Positions 7,943-17,700 of a stretch of DNA of 64,000 nt are shown one piece after another. Made by a program: the position numbers and the translations under genes. Below the pieces are notes generated by a model, which saw only the letters and a list, made by a program, of their open reading frames with translations, searched no databases and was not told the origin of the DNA. This DNA is from Paraburkholderia bonniea. GTDB taxonomy: Bacteria; Pseudomonadota; Gammaproteobacteria; Burkholderiales; Burkholderiaceae. The stretch spans positions 248,001-312,000 of the forward strand of contig NZ_QPEQ01000002.1 of NCBI RefSeq assembly GCF_009455625.1, given 5' to 3'. Position 1 is the stretch's first letter. Each line of letters opens with the position of its first letter.

Positions 7943-8955
7943 TCAGGTTTGGGGGGAGTCTACAATTATTTTTAAATTTGGCATTAATTTATTTAGTTTT
8001 TGAAGTTCTTGTGCGTACTCAGTTAAGCCGAGGTCTCTACATATCTTGGCATTGGATAAATTGAATAATGTTAGTGACGGATATTTTTTCAGGTGAGCCA
8101 TAATTTCGAAAAAAGTGCTCCGGTCAAAAATACAGCCTGATAAATTCAGTTCGACAAGATTGGATCGGAATTTTACATGGTTCAATACATAGGCCAGCCT
8201 GACCATTTCTTCTCTGGATTTTCCGGCAAACTCAAGTTTAATTGGGCGTTTTTTGGTTTGTGCCGAGCAATAAGCGTCAATCGAGCTTGTGTCAAAAGCG
8301 ATTAAAAGCAGGCTGATTGCCGCCATTTTATCCTCGGGGGCCTGGGTTAATTTAAAATTAATTTATTTTGGGTCGAGTTTGTTTATAATTGACGCACTTT
8401 TTTGAACGTAAAATTTGAGTAGATGATTATATTCAGATTTAAAAAATGAGGTGGCCGGGTATTTAATTTTTCTCGTTATTTCAAGAATATGATTTGCAAT
8501 ATTTTCAATTATTTCATTTTTTTGCTCTGCTAGCTTCGTGGCGAAAATATTTTTAGTCGCCTTGCAGATGGTTGACAGAAGGGCGTATTCTTTTGGCGTG
8601 CGCGGTAACTTGCATTCGTCATCGAGTATGGCTTTAATTAAAGGTAGAAACGTGATGCTCGGGAGTTTTGTTTGGCTATTTATTTTGGCGAGGAAATTGA
8701 TATTTTTTTCTGGATTGATGTCTTGCTTAATGAGCTCGAGAAGGTTAATGCGTAAGGTTAGCGCTGGAGGAGTTTTATTTGCGATCGCCGGGGATTCCTC
8801 TCTGGCGATAATCTCTTTGTGGAAAAGTTTTTTTCTATATTTCGCTGAACAGCTTCATTTTCGCTAATGCTGAATTTATTTTTTTTCAGCGGCGTGTCAT
8901 TTTTCGAAAAAGTTTTTAAGTGTATGTCGAGAGTTTTCTGGATTTTTTTTGGCAT
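7943..8955 (-). pseudogene. decayed AT-rich effector-like gene with C-terminal leucine-rich repeats
   Basis: A single minus-strand gene can be rebuilt from three pieces. The first starts at the ATG at 8955 (MPKKIQKTLDIHLK). A frameshift in the seven-base A run (plus-strand T run 8828-8834) moves it into the frame reading LFHKEIIAREESPAI and then about 125 residues of Lys/Ile/Asn-rich helix. A TAA at 8363-8365 interrupts that frame, which continues as an open 127-residue stretch to 7943 containing NLVELNLSGCIF and SLTLFNLSNAKI, two leucine-rich repeats of the ribonuclease-inhibitor type. Total length would be about 330 residues. The AT content is far above the neighbours, which points to foreign origin. 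An effector role is inferred from LRRs and context. Confidence 0.55.
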
Positions 8956-8989
8956 TTAGAAATAAAGTTATATCGCAATATCGTCTATG

Positions 8990-9424
8990 TAACTTTGTTC
9001 TGGAAATCGTTCCATGTGCTTCTGGCTTACTGCATGGCCGGTGAGCTCGGGATGACGCGCGATGGCTTGTACAAGGCGATGAAGCGCTTCAGGGTGAACG
9101 CCTTATACCTCGCCTTGCGAGCGGATGAAGTGGGGCGCTCACGCTGGGCGGAAATCCCACCCCCTATCAACAACTTGAGCCAGCACATCTGCACAAACCC
9201 GGCGCGGTTCAGTGGCTTGATGATGTTGTGTTGTAGCGAAAAGCGCAGACCCTGGTTTTGAGGCCACGTTTTTTATAACTGTTGCGGTAGGCAGCGATTT
9301 TTCTGGTGGCGCGTGCGGCCTGGAACGTTTGGTTTGGAAGTGTCACTTAGGTTAGGCATGGGAAATAAGCGGGTGAAAATTAATTTCTCTTTTTAACAGA
9401 TGGATTTTTTGTGGAGTGTGCAAT
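8990..9424. other. decayed sequence with an HTH-like scrap
   Basis: No intact gene. At about 9030-9110 the plus strand reads AGELGMTRDGLYKAMKRF, which resembles the helix-turn-helix of HigA-type addiction-module antitoxins (GLSREGLYKAL). The flanking sequence does not continue the family. The rest is AT-rich spacer and the probable upstream region of the following LRR pseudogene. Confidence 0.3.
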
Positions 9425-10461
9425 ATGTCGGGGAGTGGCAAAGTTAATTTTCTAAAGATTGGGGTTAATTATAGTTTTGTCAATTAAGATAATGAATCTG
9501 TTCGTGTGAATAACTCAATCGACCAGAATTCACGTGCGGCAAATAATGGAGAAATTCCACTAGACATCCAGTTTTCTCGGAATAAAAATATACCGTTTCA
9601 GACGAATCAGGTTAGTGCGGGGGATTTCCGGGTTGGTACGCCAAATTCTGGGGATATTTCCTCAAACGTAGGAAAATCTATGCCTTCTTGACGGGAGGGG
9701 GATATATACCCGACAACGACTGGTGCTCATTGCATACAAGGCATAATATAGTTTACGTAACGAAACAGATGGAAAGCGGAAGCACTGTGATAAACCTTTC
9801 AGATGGTTGTATTTCAGCGATCCCGACACCTTTGCCGAAACACGTTACTACGATTATTGCGAACAATAATTCTCTTTTGTCATTGCCTGATGATTTATAT
9901 GAATCAAATATAACTTACCTTTCGGTTAGCGGCAATGCAATTAAAAAGTGGCCGTCAATCTGGCCTCGTGGTTTGAAGGAGTTGATTTTTGATCGAAATC
10001 CGGTTGGCCATCTTCCAGATAACTTGCCCAATAGTGTCGAGCGCATATCGGGGATTGACTGCGGAATTGTCAGGGGGCTTGATAGATATCCGGAGAAATT
10101 GATTAATTTGACTTTGTCGAGAAATAAGATTGAGGTGTTTGAAATAAAAAATATCAAGAATTTAAGAAATCTAGATATTTCTCTTAATCCACTCAAGACC
10201 TGTTTGGTTGACTCTCCTGAAAGTCTGGAGATGCTATATATGGGGGATACGAATATTGTCAGATTTAATGCCGATTTTTCCAAATGCATCAATCTAAGAG
10301 GAATTTTTCTTGAGGGTTGCTCTAATCTCACAGAGTTTGTAGTCGTGTTTCCTGATAAGGAAGTGGTGATTGATTTTAGTGGGACGGGGATAACCGAAGA
10401 GTATTTCAAAAGTCCAGGGCATGAAAAGTTAAAGGTTGATAATTGGGGCTTCACTTCATAG
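9425..10461 (+). pseudogene. decayed LRR effector of the IpaH/YopM type, without a NEL domain
   Basis: The frame from the ATG at 9425 (MSGSGKVNFLK) meets a TAA at 9485-9487, then continues as 61 polar codons to a TGA at 9689. The next frame, open from a TTG at 9688 to 10461 (257 codons), encodes about eight leucine-rich repeats of the bacterial 20-22 residue type, for example LPDDLYESNITYLSVSGNAI and LPDNLPNSVERI. These match the LPxxLPxxLxxLxVxxN repeats of IpaH, SspH and YopM. One nonsense codon and one frameshift separate a polar secretion-like leader from the LRRs. The C-terminus stops after the LRRs with no ligase domain. It is AT-rich relative to its surroundings. The LRR part alone could still be translated from the weak TTG. 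Confidence 0.65.
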
Positions 10462-10564
10462 GAAAAAATCACAGAGATCATTATTTTAATAAAATTAGCA
10501 AAATCTGGCTTCGGCGATTAATTTAAATAACGCATATTTAACCATTGCCAAAAGAGTCCCCGCT

Positions 10565-10600
10565 ACCAGAGCGGATGCCGGGGCTCGTTAATGCATTTGC
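10565..10600. terminator. hairpin, possible terminator
   Basis: The arms gagtccccg and cggggctc flank a short AT/GC-mixed loop just after the LRR pseudogene. No strong T run follows, so terminator function is uncertain. Confidence 0.35.
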
Positions 10601-10659
10601 CTCACTGCGCCGCTACGGTCTTATCATCCGCAGTGCCGCAAACGAATCACTCCGCACCC

Positions 10660-10895
10660 GTGGTTACCCGGTTTCATACAGCGAATAGCGATAATTCCCG
10701 CTCAGCAAATCCCCCGGCTCCAGATACTTCAGCAACTCCGACATCTGCCGCACCTCATACGATGAGACCCGCAGCACGATGTGATGCGCGCGTAAATCCC
10801 CGGATGCCTGAGCCCCGCGACCTTGACGATCTCCTGCAGCGCTCGCAGCGTGAACACATCTCCACAGACTGGGGTGGCTCAGTTGGTGCACGGTG
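10660..10895 (-). pseudogene. unidentified gene fragment with one frameshift
   Basis: On the minus strand VFTLRALQEIVKVAGLRHPG (about 10890-10800) passes by a one-base shift into HHIVLRVSSYEVRQMSELLK and ends at a TAA near 10664 after RYSLYETG. The composition is that of a real high-GC gene, but I do not recognise the family. The 5' end is missing. Confidence 0.35.
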
Positions 10896-10952
10896 GCGGG
10901 ATCCGGCCACCGTCGCGCACGCTAGTGTGCCAGCCTCAGACGTGAGCAACTG

Positions 10953-11241
10953 TCCGGGGTATCGCGGTGCTCAAAAAATGCAGCTGTCCCAGCCTTTGGG
11001 GCTTTCGTGCCGGCGTGCTTCGGCTGCGACGCTGTGCGTGCCCGCCATCCCGCCATTCCGGGTTCGCGCCGCGAAAGCTACCCGCCCACGGGGCGCCAGT
11101 GTGCGTCGCCGTTTAGCGCGCCGCGGTGGTGTGATCGGCAAACAGTGTTTTTAGTTTGGGCTGCTGGTCTCGGGACATGAGCTGATGTACTGGAGCGTGA
11201 GCTCACGGAGCAGCTTGACCTGTAATTGCCGCATCACCTGT
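10953..11241 (-). pseudogene. 3' fragment of a second NEL effector gene plus its downstream flank
   Basis: This stretch is homologous to the 3' end and downstream flank of the NEL gene (about 2370-2680), in the same orientation. On the minus strand 11241-11110 reads VMRQLQVKLLRELTLQYISS, matching the last 35 residues of the NEL protein. A one-base deletion near 11173 then ends it early. The upstream catalytic part is absent. It shows that a second NEL locus once lay here, or that a piece was copied. Confidence 0.7.
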
Positions 11242-11776
11242 TGCAACTGGTCTGAAAATCGCCGGACAGGTCACTCTCCCTCCCCCCGTCCCAAATCCAT
11301 TACGCATTAATTTTTGATTAATCTTATTCAATCAATTCGAGATATGGAATGAGTACAGATTGACCAGGATTTTTATAAGAGTAATTAAGAATATCCGGGT
11401 AAATTTTATCGAAATTACTTGTGCGGACCATCCTGGTTTGTGTAAATATATATCGCATTGCAAACAAAATTAAGCGAGAGGGCATTCCTGATATGTCAAA
11501 CGATTTAACTGCGCTTTATCTGGCGCGGGGTTGCTGTTCGCCCTGAAATTAACGTCAGAGCCTTTGTTGGTATGGCTTAGGTAACTATTTCAAATTTGTG
11601 TGAATCGGGCGCGATTATGCGTTCTGGCATAACTCGGCCTGATTTTTTGAATAATTTATGTCTTTATCAGGCTATTTGAAAATTTATTGGCATTGAAGTT
11701 TTGGTGATCTGGCTTTAGTGCCGGCCAAAGCCGGGCCGAATAAAAAATCGACCTGATTAATCTAGTAGAGGAAAAC
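11242..11776. other. upstream region of the giant autotransporter
   Basis: About 530 bp, AT-rich, with no gene that I can support. It should contain the promoter and a long 5' UTR for the autotransporter. The Shine-Dalgarno agaggaaa at 11766-11773 decides the start codon at 11777. Confidence 0.5.
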
Positions 11777-14700
11777 ATGAGCAAGGTTTATCGCGTGGTC
11801 TGGAATAAAGCGAAGGGTGCATGGACCGTCGCCTCTGAGCTGGCTAAAAGCGCTACCAAAGGCAGTGCCGGACGGAGTGACACCGTCGGCACGGTGCGTG
11901 TGTTCCCGTCGGTGCTGTCAGGCATGCGGGTGGCTCGGTCAGGTTCGGTAAAAAGACCGCTCCGGCCGGTGTTGCAGATGCTGACGTTGGTGCTCCCGGC
12001 GGGCGGTTTGCTGCTGGCATCAGCAACGGTATTCGCCACGTGTACGGCTACCGGTACGACGGTCAACTGTAAAGGCCCGGCCCCGATTCTGAACCCCTCG
12101 TATATGAACAATGCCGATAACCTGAACGTCACCGTCGAAAAGAGTGCGACGGTTGGAGCAGGTGTCTTGAGTATTGGCACGGCGATGACGCTGGGCGGCA
12201 AGAATTTGACGCTCAGCAATGCTGGCGTGATTGACCCGTCTATCTTGGGGCTGCTTTCTGTGCTGTCACAAGGCGTGTCGATGGGCAACGGCGAAGCCAG
12301 CACCATGAACGTGACGAATAGCGGTGCGATAAAGGGCACCAGCCAACTGCTGGGATTGAGTCTGAATAATCTGGACGGAATGGCGCTAGCGGTCGACAAC
12401 GGCGTGGGCGGTGTGACCAACGTCACGAACTCCGGCACCATCGGGTCGTCGCCATTGCTGGGCGTGACGTTGTTCCCGTCGGATGCGCCGGTGGTGGCGC
12501 TTAGCGGTGGCGCTCAGGTGAATATGGTCAACACCGGCAATATCACTGGACGTGTCGCGTTCGAGACCGCAGGCAAGGCCGGCGTGGGCAATACCTTCAT
12601 CAATGGCGGCAGCATCTCTGGCAGCGTCTCGATGGGTGCTAATGGCACCAATACTTTCACGGCGGTAACGGGTTCAACCGTCGCGGCAGGCAGCAGCCTC
12701 GGATTGAATGTGCTCGACGTAATCGGTATCAAGCTGGGCTTTGCCGCAACGGGCACGGTGGACGGCGGTGCGGGCGGCAATAACACGCTGCGGTTGCAAA
12801 ACTCGGCGTCGGGCTCTGGTACCGGAAATTCAGGTGTGGGCACGATCTCCAGCGGCACCTATACCAACTTCCAGCATCTTGGCGTGAATAGCGGCACGTG
12901 GACGCTCAACGATGCGCTAACCGGTATGCAGGATGCGACGCTGAGCGGTGGTGTGGTGGTGGCGGGCAATAACTCGGTTTTCGGCACGGGTGTGCTGACG
13001 GCGGCAGGCGGTGCGCTACAGGCTGGCGTAGACGGCCTGAAACTGAATAACGACGTCAATCTGAAAAGCGGCTTGACGGTTCAGGGCAATAAAGCGTCCA
13101 CGCTTGACGGAGTTCTGTCGGGCTCGGGCAGCCTGATCAAAAACGATGATGGCCAACTGACGCTGAGTGAGGCGAACCAGTACACCGGAGGCACCACGCT
13201 GAATGGCGGCACGCTGGTGGTGGGCAGTGCTGATTCGCTGGGTAAAGGCACGCTGAATGCGCTGACCGTGGGGGGTGCGGGGACCCTCGACAGCCTTGGC
13301 AACGTGACGCTGACTAACGCGATTAACTTGACTGGCGATAACGATCTGACGCTCGCGGGCTCGCATGATCTCAGTCTGAACGGCGTGATCGCGGGCAGTG
13401 GCGGGATCATCAAAAAGGGCGCTGCGACGCTGACACTCAATGGTTCCAACACTTTCACCGGTGGCACCGAGATCAACAGCGGCACGCTCGCGCTTGGGGC
13501 GGACGGCAGCTTGTCGGTTGCGGGCGGGCTGAATCTCTCGGGCGGGACCGCGACGTTCGATATGTCGGCTAGCGATGACCAGACAATTGGCTCGCTGTCG
13601 GGTGTCGGTGGCAGCAAGGTGGATTTGGGCGAGCACACGCTGACTTTCGGTGATACGAACAAGCACACCTTTGCGGGTGTGGCGTCAGGGACGGGCGGCA
13701 TCGTCAAGCAGGGCAGCGGTATCGATACCTTCACGGGGGCCAACGAGTTCACGGGTGGCACCAAAATCCTTGATGGCACGCTGCAACTGGGCGTGGGCGG
13801 CAAGCTCGCTGCTACTGGAGCGGTGGATCTCGCGGGCGCTAAAGCGATCTTCGATATTGATCCGGGTGGCAATCAAACGATCGGCAGCTTAAGCGGTGTG
13901 GCGGGCAGCGTGGTCACACTGGGCAACAGCACGCTGAGCTTCGGCGATAAGGTCGATAAGACCGATAAGACCTTTGGCGGCGCAGTGAGCGGCACGGGCG
14001 GCATTGTCAAGCAAGGCAGTGGCACCGAAACCTTTACCGGCACAAACACTTTCACGGGTGGCACGACGATCAGCGCAGGCAAGCTGGCTATTGGTGTGGG
14101 CGGCTCGCTGGCGGCCACTGGCGCGGTGGATCTGGCTAGCGGCGCGACCTTTGATATCAGCGACGGTGGCAACCAGACGATTGGCGGCTTGAGCGGGGCG
14201 AGTGGTAGCACGGTCGAACTGGGTGGCAACAAGCTGACCTTCGGTGACGCAGGCAATCAAACTTTTGGCGGCGCGCTGAATGGCACGGGTGGCATCGTCA
14301 AGGAAGGCGGCGGCACAGAAACCTTAACCGGCAAAAACACCTTCACCGGCGGCACGACGATCAACGCGGGCACGCTGGCTATCGGCGAAGGCGGTTCGCT
14401 GGTGGCTACGGGCACGGTGAATCTGAACGGCAGCGGCGCGACCTTTGATATCAGCGACGGTGGCAACCAGACGATTGGCGGCCTGAGCGGCATAGCTGAC
14501 ACCAAGGTCACGCTGGGCAACAGCACGCTGAGCTTCGGCCGTGACGAGGACAGTCAAACTTTCGGTGGCGCAGTGAGCGGCACGGGCGGTTTGATCAAGA
14601 AAGGCAGCGGTACTGAAACGCTCACGGGCACGAACACTTTCACCGGAGGCGTGACGGTAAATGAGGGCACGCTGGCCATCGGCACAGGTGGCTCGCTGGC

Positions 14701-17700
14701 GGCGAGTGGCTCGGTGCATCTGGAGGGTTCCAAGGCCACCTTCGATATCAGCAATGGCGGCAACCAGACGATTGGCGGCTTAAGCGGCATAGCTGACACC
14801 AAGGTCGAACTGGGTGGCAACAAGCTGACCTTCGGTGACGCAGGCAATCAAACTTTTGGTGGCGCGCTGAATGGCACGGGTGGCATCGTCAAAGAAGGCG
14901 GCGGCACAGAAACCTTAACCGGCAAAAACACCTTCACCGGCGGCACGACGATCAACGCGGGCACGCTGGCTATCGGCGAAGGCGGTGCGTTGGCCGCAAC
15001 GGGTGCGGTGAACCTCGCGGATAAAAAAGCAGGCTTCGATATCTCCGGGGCGAAAGCTCACCAGACGATTGGTGGCTTGAGCGGCGTGAGTGACAGCACG
15101 GTGACGCTGGGCGGCTACACGCTGTTCTTCGGCGACGGAGTTGATCGCAGCTTTGACGGCGTAGTGAGTGGCGAGGGAGGGTTGGTCAAGGGCGGCAGCG
15201 GCATCGCAACCCTCACTGGCACGAACACCTTCACCGGTGGCGTGACGGTCAATGAGGGCACGCTGGCTATTGGCGCAGGCGGCTCGATGGCAGCGAATGG
15301 CACAGTGCATCTGGATGGTGCCAAGGCCATCTTTGATATCAGCAATGGCGGCAAGCAGACGATTGGCGGTTTAAGCGGGGCGAGTGGCAGCAAGGTCGAG
15401 CTGGGCGGCAACACGCTGACCTTCGGTAGCGAGGGCAATCAAACCTTTGGCGGCGCGGTGAATGGCACCGGCAGCCTCATCAAGGTAGGCAGCGGCACGG
15501 AAACCTTCACTGGCAAAAGCACCTTCACCGGCGGCACGACGATTAGCACAGGCACGCTGGCCCTCGGTGAGGGCGGTGCGTTGGCGGCCACTGGCGCGGT
15601 GAATCTGGCTAGCGGTGCGAGCTTCGATATCTCAAAGGGGAAAGCTGACCAGACGATTGGCGGCTTGAGCGGAGCGAGTGGCAGCAAGATCGAACTGGAC
15701 GACAACACGCTGACCTTCGGCGACGCAGGCAATCAAACCTTTGGCGGCGCGTTGAATGGCACGGGCGGCATCGTCAAGGAAGGCAGCGGCACGGAAACCT
15801 TAACCGGCAAAAACACCTTCACGGGCGAGGCGACAGTCAATGCGGGCACGCTGGCCATGGGCAAAGGCGGTTCGCTGGCGGCCACGGGCACGGTGAATCT
15901 GAACGCTAGCGGGGCGAGCTTCGATATCAGCGGCGGCGGCAACCAGACGATTGGCGGCCTGAGCGGCTTGAGTGGCAGCACCGTCACGCTGGGCGACAAC
16001 ACGCTGACCTTCGGCGGCAAGGGCAATCAAACCTTCGGTGGCGTAGTGAGCGGCACGGGCGGCATTGCCAAGGAAGGTGTTGGCACCGAGACGTTAACTG
16101 GCGCGAACACCTTCACTGGAGACGTGGTGATTCATGAGGGCACGCTGGCCATCGGTGCAGGTGGCTCGCTGGTGGCGACCAGCGCAGTGAATCTGGCGGG
16201 CCACCTGGTGGGCGAGAGAACGGTCTTTGATATTGCCGCTGGCGGCAATCAGACGATTGGTTCGTTGAGTGGCGCGAGAGACAGCGAGGTCGTGCTGGGC
16301 GGCAACACGCTGACCTTCGGCGATAGCAGCGATCAAACCTTCGTTGGTGCGATAAGCGGCACAGGTGGCATCGTCAAGCAAGGTAACGGCACGGAGACTT
16401 TGACTGGCACGAACACCTTTACTGGCGGCACGACGATCAACGCAGGCAAGCTGGCTATCAGCGCAGACGGCTCGCTGGCGGCAACGGGTGCGGTGCACCT
16501 GGCGAAAAGCGGCACTGACCTTGATCTCTCCGGGGCGAAAGTTAAGCAGACGATTGGTGGCTTGAGCGGTGTGAGTGGCAGCACGGTGACGCTGGGCGGT
16601 AACACGCTGTTCTTCGGCGACGAAGTCAGTCACAGCTTTGACGGCGTAGTGAGCGGCACGGGTGGTCTGGTCAAGGGTGGCATCGGCACCGAAACCCTCA
16701 CCGGAAAAAACACTTTCATCGGAGGCGTGACGGTCAACGCGGGCAAGCTGGCCATTGGCGCAGGCGGCTCGCTGGCAGCGAGTGGCACGGTGCATCTGGA
16801 TGGTACCGGGGCCATCTTCGATATCACCCAGGGCGGCAACCAGACGATTGGCGGCTTAAGCGGCATAGCTGACACCATGGTCGAGCTGGGCGGCAACAAG
16901 CTGACCTTCGGTAGCGAGGGCAATCAAACCTTTGGCGGCGTGGTGAATGGCACCGGCAGCCTCGTCAAGGTAGGCAGCGGCACCGAAACCTTTACCGGCA
17001 AAAGCGCCTTCACCGGCGGTACGACGATCAGCGCAGGCAAGCTGGCTCTCGGTGAGGGCGGAGCGCTGGCCGCAACGGGCGCGGTGGATCTGGCTAGCGG
17101 CGCGAGCTTCGATATTTCAGGGGGGAAAGCTGACCAGACGATTGGCGGCTTGAGCGGGGCGAGTGGCAGCACGGTCGAACTGGGTGGCAACAAGCTGACT
17201 TTCGGCGACGCAGGCAATCAAACCTTTGGCGGTGTGCTGAATGGCACGGGCGGCATCGTCAAGGACGGCAGTGGCACGGAGAAACTGACCGGTAAAAACA
17301 CCTTCACAGGCGGCACGACCATCAAGGCAGGCACGCTCGAAATCGGTGCCGGCGGCGCATTGGCGGCGACAGGCGAAGTGAATCTGACTGGCAACGGTAC
17401 GAGCCTCAATCTGACGCAAGCGGGCAACCAGACGATTAGCGGCTTAAGCGGCGTGGCTGGCAGCACGGTGGCACTGGGCGGCCACGTGCTGACCTTAGGC
17501 GATGAACACAATCACATCTTTAATGGTGCGATGAACGGCACGGGTGGCTTGGTTAAACAAGGCAGCGGCACTGAAACCTTGAGTGGCGCGAACACCTTTA
17601 CGGGTGGCGCGACGATTAATGAGGGCACGCTGGCCCTCGGCGCAGGCGGTTCACTGGCGGCTACTGGAGCTGTGAACCTGGCAGGCTCGGGCGCAACCTT

